From positions 154,176 to 218,175 of the forward strand of contig JAJEHL010000017.1 of NCBI GenBank assembly GCA_022823725.1: a DNA stretch of 64,000 nt, read 5' to 3'. Under the pieces are notes generated by a model. That model made no database searches. It was not told the origin of the DNA and saw only the letters and a program-made list of their open reading frames with translations. This DNA is from Candidatus Latescibacterota bacterium (GTDB taxonomy: Bacteria; Latescibacterota; UBA2968). The translations under genes were made by a program, and so were the position numbers. Below, piece by piece: positions 50,486 to 59,255 of the stretch (positions are counted from its first letter, which is position 1; each line of letters opens with the position of its first letter).

Positions 50486-50731
50486 ATGAATCCAAGGGTT
50501 AAAGAAGTAAAGCCAGGCAAAAATTTTACACTTATACTGGTTTTCGACAATGGCGAAAAACGGATTTTTGATGTCAAACCCTATTTGGATAAAGGTGTAT
50601 TTAGGGAACTTAAAAATCCCCAATTTTTCAATTCTGTGAGACCATTTCTCGGAAGTATTCAATGGAAAAATGGCCAAGATTTATGTCCAGACATGCTCTA
50701 TTTAGATAGTATTCCATCTCAAATCAGTTAG
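50486..50731 (+). CDS. DUF2442 protein
   Basis: This 81-residue protein: V-K-E-V-K-P-G-K-N-F-T-L-I-L-V-F-D-N-G-E at the start, F-D-V-K-P-Y-L-D-K-G-V-F-R-E-L in the middle and the W-K-N-G-Q-D-L-C-P-D-M-L-Y end identify DUF2442. The start has AAGGAGG. It is 11 bases after DUF4160, forming the usual pair. Confidence 0.87.
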   Translation: MNPRVKEVKPGKNFTLILVFDNGEKRIFDVKPYLDKGVFRELKNPQFFNSVRPFLGSIQWKNGQDLCPDMLYLDSIPSQIS

Positions 50732-50910
50732 GCATCCTCGCAGAAATTATTTTGAAAGTGCCCAATTGTTCGACAACTAAAACGAGGATTATACGGATTT
50801 TTTAAACAAAAAACTCTCCCAAACCAAAACACACTTGCCGAGATACCTGTCTTATAAGTGAAATGTAGAAGTGCGCCTGTACCTGGTCATCAAGCCCTCA
50901 GTCCCCAACC

Positions 50911-51888
50911 ATGCCCCACATCATTGTTGAAAACCTCGTCAAAACCTTCCAAATCGCCCAACGCCAGCCCGGTGTGTGGGGTGCTCTGCGCGGTGTCCTG
51001 CACCGCAACTACCGCCAGATCACTGCTCTCGACGGCATCTCCTTCACCATTGAATCCGGCGAACTCATCGGTTACATCGGACCCAATGGCGCGGGCAAAT
51101 CCACCACCGTCAAAGTATTGTCCGGCATCCTCGTTCCCGATACTGGACGCTGTGAAATCCTCGGCCGCGTCCCCTGGAAAGAACGCATCTCCCACGTCGC
51201 ACACATCGGCGTAGTATTTGGACAGCGCACACAGTTGTGGTGGGATTTGCCCGTCATCGAATCTTTCGACCTGCTCCGCGACATCTATCGCGTCGATCAT
51301 CACCAATACGCGCAAACCCGAGATGAGATGATCGCCATTCTCGATCTCGAATCGCTACTCGATATACCCGTGCGCCAGCTCAGCCTGGGCCAGCGCATGC
51401 GCTGCGACCTCGCCGCTGCCCTCATACATCGTCCATCAATCCTCTTTTTAGACGAACCGACTATTGGCCTCGACATCGTCTCCAAACTCGCCGTGCGCGA
51501 CTTCATCAAACGCCTCAACCAGGAACGCGATGTCACCGTCATCCTCACCACCCACGACCTGGACGACATCGAAGCCCTCTGCACGCGGGTAATGGTCATT
51601 GGACAGGGCCAGATACTATCCGACGGCCCCCTCGAAAACCTTCGCGCCCGCGTCACAACAGAGCGTCGCCTCATCGTCGATCTCGAAGGCACAGAAGACA
51701 TCACCGACCCCGACGCATCTGTCGTATTGCGCGATGGACACCGCGTACATCTCACATTTGACCCCGACCGCGTTGCCACGGCAGACCTGATCGCCCGCAT
51801 CACCGCGCAACACCCCGTGCGCGACCTCTTTGTCGAAAACACCCCTATCGAAGAAATCATCTCGCGTCTCTATGCCGAAAATCGCTAA
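50911..51888 (+). CDS. ABC-2 exporter ATP-binding protein
   Basis: This is a 325-residue ATPase. Walker A G-P-N-G-A-G-K-S-T, a shortened A-W-form signature L-S-L-G-Q-R-M-R, Walker B S-I-L-F-L-D-E-P-T and the closing T-H-D-L-D-D-I-E. The C-terminal ~80 residues beyond the ATPase core match the DrrA/antibiotic-exporter type. It leads a three-gene operon with two membrane subunits; the next gene begins within its last 17 bases. Substrate unknown. Confidence 0.9.
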   Translation: MPHIIVENLVKTFQIAQRQPGVWGALRGVLHRNYRQITALDGISFTIESGELIGYIGPNGAGKSTTVKVLSGILVPDTGRCEILGRVPWKERISHVAHIGVVFGQRTQLWWDLPVIESFDLLRDIYRVDHHQYAQTRDEMIAILDLESLLDIPVRQLSLGQRMRCDLAAALIHRPSILFLDEPTIGLDIVSKLAVRDFIKRLNQERDVTVILTTHDLDDIEALCTRVMVIGQGQILSDGPLENLRARVTTERRLIVDLEGTEDITDPDASVVLRDGHRVHLTFDPDRVATADLIARITAQHPVRDLFVENTPIEEIISRLYAENR

Positions 51889-52702
51889 CCACACATCATC
51901 ACTGGCCATCAAATCCTACATAGCCGTTTTCTCCGCCAGATTTCGCACACTCTTGCAATACCGCGCTGCGGCCTTCGCCGGATTCGGCACCCAGTTTTTC
52001 TGGGGCCTTATCCGCGTCATGATCTTTGAAGCCTTTTACAGATCAACAACGGCACCCCAACCCATGACCGCCGATGAAGTCATCACCTATATATGGCTCG
52101 GCCAGGCATTTCTCGTTCTCATCCCCTATCAGGGTGCCGACCCCGACATACGCGCAATGGTGCGTTCGGGCAACGTCGTCTATGAACTCGTGCGCCCGAC
52201 CAACCTGTATTTCTTCTGGTACAGCCGCGCCATAGCGCAGCGCACAGCACCCGGCGTCTTCCGCGCCCTCCCCATGTTTATCATGGCCGGTCTTTTCTTC
52301 AACATGCAAATGCCCCCCAATATTCCAACTGCCTGCGCCTGGCTCGTATCGATGCTCTTCGCTGTCCTCATTAGCGCAGCCATCACCAATCTCCTGAACA
52401 TCTCACTCTTATGGACCATATCTGGCGAAGGTCTGGGCCTGCTTCTGAGCAGTTTGACCTGGCTCTTCAGCGGCATCATAATCCCCTTGCTCTTTTTTCC
52501 CGACTGGGCACAGGCAACCCTCAACATCCTCCCGTTCCGATACATCCTGGACATCCCCTTCCGCTTCTACCTGGGCCACATCCCGCCAGAAGAAATCTGG
52601 TATCACCTGCCGTTTCAAATCACCTACCTGATTGCGCTGATCACTGCCGGGCACCTCATCCTCACCCTCGGTATTCGCCGCCTCGTCGCACAAGGAGGAT
52701 AA
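51872..52702 (+). CDS. ABC-2 type permease, first subunit
   Basis: This 276-residue protein has about six hydrophobic helices after an R-F-R-T-L-L-Q-Y-R-A-A-A-F lead, the pattern of ABC2_membrane_6 exporters. ATG 51872 is chosen, in the tail of the ATPase gene; the frame is open 14 codons more. Together with the next gene it should form a heterodimeric membrane channel. Confidence 0.85.
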   Translation: MPKIANHTSSLAIKSYIAVFSARFRTLLQYRAAAFAGFGTQFFWGLIRVMIFEAFYRSTTAPQPMTADEVITYIWLGQAFLVLIPYQGADPDIRAMVRSGNVVYELVRPTNLYFFWYSRAIAQRTAPGVFRALPMFIMAGLFFNMQMPPNIPTACAWLVSMLFAVLISAAITNLLNISLLWTISGEGLGLLLSSLTWLFSGIIIPLLFFPDWAQATLNILPFRYILDIPFRFYLGHIPPEEIWYHLPFQITYLIALITAGHLILTLGIRRLVAQGG

Positions 52703-52706
52703 CGCA

Positions 52707-53510
52707 ATGACCAATGCCCTTCGCCTCTACATGCACTATCTCGGTCAATCTATCCGCAGCCAAATGCAATATCGCGCATCATTTATCATGCTCTCATTTG
52801 GGCAACTCCTCATCACCGGCATCGAATTTCTCGCCATCGCCTCTCTCTTCGCGCGATTCAAACATATCCAGGGCTGGACACTCCCCGAAGTGGCCTTTCT
52901 CTACGGCCTCATCAATATCTCCTTCGCTTTTGCCGACGCTGCCTCGCGCGGCTTCGACATGTTCGGCACCATGGTCAAAAGCGGCGACTTCGACCGCCTC
53001 CTCCTTCGCCCCCGCAGCACAGCCCTGCAACTCGCGGGCTATGAACTCACCCTCCGTCGCATTGGCCGCCTGATCCAGGGCCTGATCGTCTTCTCATGGG
53101 CCAGCTATACCCTCGACATCGCCTGGTCTGTACCAAAAATCTATCTCGTTTTCATCGCCATATTTGGAGGCGCTTGCCTCTTTATCGGCCTCATGATAAT
53201 TCAAGCCACCATTGCATTTTGGACCACCGAATCCCTCGAACTCATGAACACCATGACATACGGCGGTGTGGAGACCGCACAGTACCCTTTGCCTATCTAC
53301 CGCATCTGGTTTCGCAAATTTTTTACTTACATCATACCCCTTGCGTGTGTAAATTATCTACCATCACTGGCAATTCTCGAACGCGGCGACCCCATGGGAT
53401 TGCCCGTCATCTTGCAGTGGGTCGCGCCCCTGATTTGCATTATCTTTCTCATAGTCGCACTCCAGATATGGAAAATCGGTGTGCGCCATTATCGCTCCAC
53501 CGGAAGTTAA
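52707..53510 (+). CDS. ABC-2 type permease, second subunit
   Basis: This 267-residue protein of the same six-helix form as its neighbour (Q-M-Q-Y-R-A-S-F-I-M-L at the start). It starts four bases after the first permease, with AGGAGG before the ATG. With the ATPase it completes the exporter. Confidence 0.86.
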   Translation: MTNALRLYMHYLGQSIRSQMQYRASFIMLSFGQLLITGIEFLAIASLFARFKHIQGWTLPEVAFLYGLINISFAFADAASRGFDMFGTMVKSGDFDRLLLRPRSTALQLAGYELTLRRIGRLIQGLIVFSWASYTLDIAWSVPKIYLVFIAIFGGACLFIGLMIIQATIAFWTTESLELMNTMTYGGVETAQYPLPIYRIWFRKFFTYIIPLACVNYLPSLAILERGDPMGLPVILQWVAPLICIIFLIVALQIWKIGVRHYRSTGS

Positions 53511-53537
53511 ATAAACAGAATCACAAAGGAATTTTCT

Positions 53538-54809
53538 TTGAACAACACCACCTTATTCGACGCAACGTATGCAAATCGCAAACGCCCGCTTCTCGAAAAA
53601 GCCGTCAATCAAATTCGACCGATTTACACAGCGGAAGAACTGACTGCGCTTCGCATCGACCCCATCAATCGCGCGATTCTCTCACAGCGTTCAGGCCGAG
53701 GTTTTGTCAATCGCGACCTGCTCGAAACCGTATTGGGCAACCTGCTCGAATGCGTCGCACCCGGCTCCCACAATGCGTCTGAAGCCGCGCAGGCAACCCT
53801 GACTGAAAATATAGAAGAAATCGCCGACCAGCTCTACGCCATGATCTACCAATCGCTTCAAGCCGCACAGGGCGAAAACGGCCCGATAGAAGACGTGGCA
53901 CTACAATCCGCCTTCGCGCTCATTTCTCGACTGCCCCAACTCAAAACCCGCGCACTCTGGAACCGCTTTGCATCGCTTAAAGACCCCGCCGTGTGGGATG
54001 CGTATTTACGCAAAGTACACAACCTGGATAACAGCGACCTCGCCGCCCTCGCATTTGCGCCCGTCATTGACAAAGCCATTGAAGCCCGCACCTTTGATCT
54101 CTACGAAACATTTCTCGCCGAAAAGGGCGTACAATCTGCCTTCGCATATCAGATGCAACTCGTCGCCAGTGCGTATCCCGGATGGCGCGTCTTGTTTTAT
54201 CACGACATCGCCAATGCCCTCACGCAAACCGGCGAGGTTGAAAATTTCGACTGCACGCCCATCCCCCTCTTGCCCCGTGCCATCTCAGAACTCGGCGGGC
54301 GTTATTATCAAGCCGATATCCACCCGGAAACCACCATTGCAGACGCCAACTTTCTCGAACATCCGCACCGCGGCCTCACAACCGGTCAAACAGGCATCAT
54401 AGGCTACGGATGCATCATCTACCCCTGTACGCTCGGCGGATTGACAGGAAGAGCGCGGCAGCGACATCCCACTATTGGCAATTTTGTAAGAATAGGCACA
54501 GATGCCACATTGCTCGGCCCCGTCGTCATTGGCGACCGCTCCACGATCGGCAGTGGCACAGACATCTACGGCTATGTCGAAACGGGCATGGGCTGTCAAA
54601 TCGCATCGTCAGTCGTACTCGGCACCGTGCGCTCTGGTTCCCGAAACCCGGGAAAAATCATCCTGGGAGATCACGTGCGCGTAGGCGACGGCACAATCGT
54701 TGAAAACAGCACCGAACTGGATCTCATCATCCCCGACAAATCCGAAATTCCCGCGCGTTCCCACATCGTCAACGACGGCTTTGGCAATCCCAAATACGAC
54801 AGAGAATAG
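53538..54809 (+). CDS. Left-handed beta-helix acyltransferase-like protein
   Basis: This 423-residue protein starts at TTG 53538 behind AAAGGA. Residues about 265-420 form hexapeptide repeats: G-Q-T-G-I-I-G-Y-G-C-I-I, T-L-G-G-L-T-G-R, then P-T-I-G-N-F-V-R-I-G-T-D-A-T-L-L-G-P-V-V-I-G-D. This has the order of serine acetyltransferase (CysE), including the T-L-G-G turn and the hP-x-I-G. Residues 1-250 are alpha-helical and not a domain I recognise; they do not look like the CysE N-terminal domain. No cysK is near. It could be an O-acetyltransferase of another hydroxyl compound. It faces the OGG-like gene with a 7-base gap. Confidence 0.7.
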   Translation: MNNTTLFDATYANRKRPLLEKAVNQIRPIYTAEELTALRIDPINRAILSQRSGRGFVNRDLLETVLGNLLECVAPGSHNASEAAQATLTENIEEIADQLYAMIYQSLQAAQGENGPIEDVALQSAFALISRLPQLKTRALWNRFASLKDPAVWDAYLRKVHNLDNSDLAALAFAPVIDKAIEARTFDLYETFLAEKGVQSAFAYQMQLVASAYPGWRVLFYHDIANALTQTGEVENFDCTPIPLLPRAISELGGRYYQADIHPETTIADANFLEHPHRGLTTGQTGIIGYGCIIYPCTLGGLTGRARQRHPTIGNFVRIGTDATLLGPVVIGDRSTIGSGTDIYGYVETGMGCQIASSVVLGTVRSGSRNPGKIILGDHVRVGDGTIVENSTELDLIIPDKSEIPARSHIVNDGFGNPKYDRE

Positions 54810-54816
54810 AAAACAC

Positions 54817-55767
54817 TCATCCCGCATCTTCAAACGGCATCACTGCTGACGCTTCACCAGAAGCATCAAAAGAAAGTACCCGATCGTACAGTGTTGGGCC
54901 GTGCAACTCGCGATAATACGAGAACAAATACTCATTGCAATAGCCCGCCCACTTGCCCCATCGCGCCTCGCCCCACCGGCATATCTTCGCATCTGAACCC
55001 GTTACACCATACCATTCTCGGGCAAATTTTCGCACCCAGGTATCCACGGGCACCGCATAGAGCCGTTCCAACGAGAACAGATCGATACACCGCGCCACCT
55101 TAATGCCAACCCCACTGCCTGGCAGTGCGTACAAATCATCAGAAACACACCGCCAGGTATCCAGATCTGCCCCTCCATCGCGTATTGACCCGGCGATAAA
55201 ACGCGCTGTTTCAGCCACCCGCTCCGAACGCCAGCCAAAACGGTGGCGCCTGTAAAATCCGCCATCCAACTCACACAGTGCATCTGGACCCGGGAATGTC
55301 CAGTACGTCTCGCCCTCAAAAACTCGTCTCTCACCCAGCGTTCGCGCAATAAATCCGATCCGCTTTTTAGTCAACGACATATGTGCTTGAACCGAGAGAA
55401 CATAGGAAATAATACACTCGAATGGATCCTGGCGAACAAATTGCAGCCCCTTCAACAAATCCCTCGCCTTTCGCAAATAGGTATCCTCACGCCGCACCCT
55501 GATCCGGGGCATGTGATCCAGCCTTAAATACCACCTCAAAAAATCATCAATCTCCATCTCACCACAGTATGTAGCCACCTGCTCAGACGATGCGCGATAC
55601 GCGATCTGATCTCCCATTTGTCTCAGATGCACAACCACGCCATAAGCAATACCCTTCCACCATCCATCGACATCTCGCCCCCACCGAAACACTTGTCCCG
55701 ATCCCAGTGTCAATCCTATATTAACCGACGTGTTCTCAAGCATGCCCTCAAAACAATGCGTCGCCAT
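54817..55767 (-). CDS. 8-oxoguanine DNA glycosylase, OGG1-like
   Basis: This is a 316-residue base-excision repair enzyme. The N-terminal domain has S-G-Q-V-F-R-W, the HhH turn L-P-G-S-G-V-G-I-K-V-A-R-C holds the catalytic lysine, and P-V-D-T-W supplies the aspartate. This is the OGG1 (eukaryotic-type) rather than MutM layout. ATG 55767 removes a 12-codon lead of unlikely sequence; the exact start is not certain. It would excise 8-oxoG and cut the strand. Confidence 0.9.
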   Translation of the reverse strand: MATHCFEGMLENTSVNIGLTLGSGQVFRWGRDVDGWWKGIAYGVVVHLRQMGDQIAYRASSEQVATYCGEMEIDDFLRWYLRLDHMPRIRVRREDTYLRKARDLLKGLQFVRQDPFECIISYVLSVQAHMSLTKKRIGFIARTLGERRVFEGETYWTFPGPDALCELDGGFYRRHRFGWRSERVAETARFIAGSIRDGGADLDTWRCVSDDLYALPGSGVGIKVARCIDLFSLERLYAVPVDTWVRKFAREWYGVTGSDAKICRWGEARWGKWAGYCNEYLFSYYRELHGPTLYDRVLSFDASGEASAVMPFEDAG

Positions 55768-55863
55768 AATCCGATCCTCTCCGATTGCGATATATATTGA
55801 CAAAAATAAAAGTTTCTTTATGATAAGCGCGTTAGGCAGTCATCTTCTTTCGGGAGATCGAGA

Positions 55864-57291
55864 ATGAATACCCACGCGACATGGCACTTCTTTGCACTCT
55901 GCTTTGCACTTATAACCTCATGTGCGTCTGCGCCTCGCGTTCAACAATCCCAGGTTCAGACACCTCAAACTTATCAAACAGAAACCGCTGTAACAACACC
56001 TGCAGACACCCTCTGGTGGGCGGCATTTAACGATAGCCGTCTCGACAGTTTAATCGCCCAAGCACTCGCGTACAACCACAATCTGCACGCTGCCGCGGCA
56101 CGTCTCAAAGCCGCACGCGCACAGGCCAAAATGGCCGGCGCACCGCTATACCCGCAAATCAGCGCGGGATCATCGGGATTGAGACGCAAACAAAACTTCA
56201 TTGGATTTCCCATCCCCGGTCAGGCACCTGGAGAGGTACTCTCAAACACCAGCACCACCTATGGCGTTTCCATAAATGCCACATGGGAAATCGATCTCTG
56301 GGGGCGGCTTGGCGCAAGTGCGGCGGCTGCACAAGCCACCTATCAGGCAACACAGGCTATGTATCGAGGCGCGCGCATGTCACTGGCAGCACAAACCGCC
56401 AAAGCGTGGTTTGCCACCATAGAAGCCAGGCGCCAACTCGAACTCGCGCAGGCGACGTACGAAAACAGCCTCACCAACCACGAACAGGTACGCACGCGCT
56501 ACGAACGGGGGGTGCGGCCCTCACTCGACATGCGCCAGAGCAAATCCGAACTCGCGTTATCGCAAGACCGCCTGCACCAGCGCGAACAACGCTATGAAAT
56601 GACCATTCGCCAACTCGAAGTACTCATCGGTCGCTATCCCTCGGGGGCATTCGCCATTGCCGGAGACCTCCCTCAGGTACCACATCCAGTGCCCGCGGGC
56701 CTCCCGGCAGATCTCATTTCCCGACGCCCCGACCTCATTGCTGTTGAACGCCAATTTGCCGCGTCTCAGGCCAATCACAAAGCCGCCAAACGCCTGCGTT
56801 ATCCGCGCATCAGCCTGACTGCTTCGAGCGGAACCAGCAGCGACGCATTGGGCAACCTGCTCAATGGAGACTTCAGCGTATGGAATCTGATCGGCAACCT
56901 CACACAACCCCTCTTTCAGGGCGGGCGCATACAGGGCAATATCGACCTGGCAAGTGCCAGAGAAACCGAAGCCGCCGCCCTATTTGCCCAAACCGTTTTG
57001 CAAGCTTATGGCGAAGTTGAAAATGCACTCTCAGCAGAAGCGCATCTGGCAAAACGCCAGGCCGCGTTAGAAACCGCCGCTGAACAGGCGCGGGAAGCAC
57101 GTCGATTGGCAGAAGATAGATATTACAGAGGTCTTACAGACCTGTTGACCGTGCTTCAAACCCGCAACACGGCTTACCTCACCGAAAGCCAATTGCTCGT
57201 TGTGCGCCAGCAAAGACTCCAGACGCGCATTGACCTTCACCTCGCATTGGGCGGCGGATTTCCCAACCGCGAAACCATAATAACACCATAA
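55864..57291 (+). CDS. Outer-membrane efflux factor, TolC/OprM (NodT) family lipoprotein
   Basis: This is a 475-residue protein. The signal peptide ends with lipobox L-I-T-S-C, so Cys20 is the lipidated residue and a client of LspA. Two repeats of long helices with beta-strands follow, with W-E-I-D-L-W-G-R-L-G (the family mark) at about 143-152, and Q-P-L-F-Q-G-G-R-I. It forms an outer-membrane exit duct for an RND or ABC pump. No periplasmic adaptor or RND pump gene is next to it in the window. Confidence 0.93.
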   Translation: MNTHATWHFFALCFALITSCASAPRVQQSQVQTPQTYQTETAVTTPADTLWWAAFNDSRLDSLIAQALAYNHNLHAAAARLKAARAQAKMAGAPLYPQISAGSSGLRRKQNFIGFPIPGQAPGEVLSNTSTTYGVSINATWEIDLWGRLGASAAAAQATYQATQAMYRGARMSLAAQTAKAWFATIEARRQLELAQATYENSLTNHEQVRTRYERGVRPSLDMRQSKSELALSQDRLHQREQRYEMTIRQLEVLIGRYPSGAFAIAGDLPQVPHPVPAGLPADLISRRPDLIAVERQFAASQANHKAAKRLRYPRISLTASSGTSSDALGNLLNGDFSVWNLIGNLTQPLFQGGRIQGNIDLASARETEAAALFAQTVLQAYGEVENALSAEAHLAKRQAALETAAEQAREARRLAEDRYYRGLTDLLTVLQTRNTAYLTESQLLVVRQQRLQTRIDLHLALGGGFPNRETIITP

Positions 57292-57333
57292 AAAGGGAGG
57301 ACCTCACAGCTTCACTACGAAAAATAATCCAGA

Positions 57334-57349
57334 GCGGGGACAGCCCCGC
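57334..57349. repeat. Short GC hairpin in the outer-membrane factor / coiled-coil gap
   Basis: GCGGGG (57334-57339) and CCCCGC (57344-57349) with a 4-base loop, without a T-run. It could be a palindromic repeat or a weak attenuator; the gap holds nothing else evident except the GGAGG before the next gene. Confidence 0.4.
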
Positions 57350-57417
57350 AGAAAATCCCTTGCTCTCCAACACCTGCAGCCCTCATTTCTTGCAACTGTC
57401 TCTTTTTGGAGGTAATT

Positions 57418-58272
57418 ATGCAGAACAACAAGCAAATCATCTTGGTAATTGGCATTGCAGCCATCGCAGTAGCCCTTCTTTTGTACATCGCGTTTTTGCC
57501 CAGCGAAGAGGAGATTATTCAAGAAAGTCCCTACGTCATGCAAATAGAGGAAGAAGCCAAACGCGACGATGCACTGATAGACTCTCTAAATATGGTGGTC
57601 GAGGGACTAAATGTCCGCATCGATTCTGTGCGGGCGCAAATGGATAGTACCAGCACATCAAATAAAGTTCTGCTGACTACCCTCCACCGCCTTACCAATG
57701 AGATGAAAGAATACCGGCGTCTCACCACCACTCTGAGAGGTGATCTCGAAAATGTAACAGCCTCCCGCGATAGCCTCCGCAACAGCCTCTTCGAGCAAAC
57801 CAGTCGCCTTCAACGCGTAACAGAAGCCCTCGAAAAAGCGCATAAAGAAAGCCAAAAATTGCGCGAAGATCTTCAGGCTACCCAACAGGATCTTCAGGTC
57901 ACCCAGGAAAATCTTGAGGTTACCAAAGAAGACCTTCAGGATGCCAAGGAAATTATCAGTTCAGTCCTCGTCTATATCGGCATCGAAGATAACCTGAAAG
58001 AACAGGGGTACCTCCATACCTGGCGAAGGATTCGCAAAAACTACAAAATTATAAATTTCCCCGATGTTGACAACACCGACGTTAAGAAAGTTGCCATCGG
58101 AGAAAACATTACTGTACAGGGCGAACTCGCCGCCGTATGCGACGACCATGGCAAACTGAGCAAAGACAAAGAATACACACTCAGCGAGGATAAAGAAGCC
58201 AAAACCCTCACCATCTCCTTTTCCGACCCCCTGCTCATCGGTCAGCGCATCCTCATTGTGTTGAAGAATTAG
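57418..58272 (+). CDS. Membrane-anchored coiled-coil protein of unknown function
   Basis: This 284-residue protein starts with ATG 57418 behind GGAGG. One transmembrane helix (about 7-27) is followed by an acidic stalk and a long coiled coil (about 40-180) with a clear heptad rhythm, and a globular ~100-residue C-terminal domain with strands (V-A-I-G-E-N-I-T-V-Q-G-E-L). I do not recognise the C-terminal domain. It should face the periplasm. Its position after an outer-membrane efflux factor makes a bridging or adaptor role thinkable, but the lipoyl and alpha-hairpin-plus-beta-barrel layout of a true adaptor is not seen. Confidence 0.75.
   Translation: MQNNKQIILVIGIAAIAVALLLYIAFLPSEEEIIQESPYVMQIEEEAKRDDALIDSLNMVVEGLNVRIDSVRAQMDSTSTSNKVLLTTLHRLTNEMKEYRRLTTTLRGDLENVTASRDSLRNSLFEQTSRLQRVTEALEKAHKESQKLREDLQATQQDLQVTQENLEVTKEDLQDAKEIISSVLVYIGIEDNLKEQGYLHTWRRIRKNYKIINFPDVDNTDVKKVAIGENITVQGELAAVCDDHGKLSKDKEYTLSEDKEAKTLTISFSDPLLIGQRILIVLKN
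57871..57954 (+). repeat. Four 21-bp tandem repeats encoding coiled-coil heptads
   Basis: Units at 57871-57891, 57892-57912, 57913-57933 and 57934-57954 each begin CTTCAG or CTTGAG and encode heptads of the form L-Q/E-x-T/A-x-x-D/N. They look like a recent local expansion in the coiled-coil gene. Length differences between strains may occur. Confidence 0.8.
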
Positions 58273-58363
58273 ATCTCGGATTGGGCCTGGCAGGAGATAG
58301 GGGATGCGTTTTCAATAATTGAGAAATATTCGCGCCAATCTGTGATTGCGATTAAGGGATAAT

Positions 58364-59239
58364 ATGACGCACTTTCACTATAAAGGAGGGTTGAGAATCG
58401 CAACCCTCCTTTGTTTTTTCTTTTTTCTGGATCGACCAGCATGTGCAGACGACGTGCGTCCGGGATATCAGGTGGTAAGTCGCGCAGAGATCGTAGAGGC
58501 AATGCGGCAATGTGACGACTACGACCCGACAGCGACGACCAATGGTGCGCGGTTTCAGGCGGAGATGGTAGCTTATCTCGCGCGAAAAGCAAGAGCGCGC
58601 GATCCACAGGGACTGCCGCTATTTATCGGGTACGAGGATTGGTTTCGGGCATTTATGGAAGTGACTGCGCTCGAGGAAGACGCAATGCCCCAGTACGCGC
58701 AGTTATCCTATCAACACAAACAGAATATGGAAGTAGATTATCGGGTAGATCGGGTCATCCGCAAGATAAAGAAAGCCCCAACCCCAGAACTGGCAGTGAC
58801 TGTACGAATCTGGTGGAAGGACCAGCCCGGCAAGCCGGACCGGTATTCGTACCAAGATACGCTTTCGACGCCGCATCTCAAAGTAACTAATCGGCGAGTG
58901 ATGTCCTATCGATTGGTGGATTTTGGAAATTGGGTTGCCTATGACGAGATCAAAGGGCTTACTGGGCGCCCAACATCTGGCATCCTGGGCTTTCTTTTTC
59001 GCATTATCGGCGAAGGACGCGTTATACAGACTCGCATGGCAGTTTCAAAGGACGGCCTTCAGGTCTATCGCGCAACAGCCAGGAAAGGATTCTTCAAAAG
59101 GAGAGACACAGTAACCGTGTATCCCGATGGGAAGATGGAGAAAGATGTCCCACCCGGCCGACCAGACCTCTTGGAAATTGCCAAACGAATCACCCAGCCA
59201 CTGGAAATTGATTACGCAAAGTTATCGGGTGATAGATAA
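58364..59239 (+). CDS. Exported protein of unknown function
   Basis: This 291-residue protein has a signal peptide (I-A-T-L-L-C-F-F-F-F-L-D, cleavage near A-C-A). I recognise no domain in the mature part; it starts P-G-Y-Q-V-V-S-R-A-E-I, includes a region M-E-V-D-Y-R-V-D-R-V-I-R-K-I-K and ends in strands with R-M-A-V-S-K-D-G-L-Q-V-Y. AAGGG precedes ATG 58364. It lies 16 bases before hsdR, on the same strand, but I see no functional link. Confidence 0.65.
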   Translation: MTHFHYKGGLRIATLLCFFFFLDRPACADDVRPGYQVVSRAEIVEAMRQCDDYDPTATTNGARFQAEMVAYLARKARARDPQGLPLFIGYEDWFRAFMEVTALEEDAMPQYAQLSYQHKQNMEVDYRVDRVIRKIKKAPTPELAVTVRIWWKDQPGKPDRYSYQDTLSTPHLKVTNRRVMSYRLVDFGNWVAYDEIKGLTGRPTSGILGFLFRIIGEGRVIQTRMAVSKDGLQVYRATARKGFFKRRDTVTVYPDGKMEKDVPPGRPDLLEIAKRITQPLEIDYAKLSGDR

Positions 59240-59255
59240 TGGACAAGCGAATACG

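Noticed and set aside
57871..57954. Tandem repeats as a CRISPR-like array
   Set aside because: Units are contiguous without spacers, keep frame, and encode heptads of a coiled coil.
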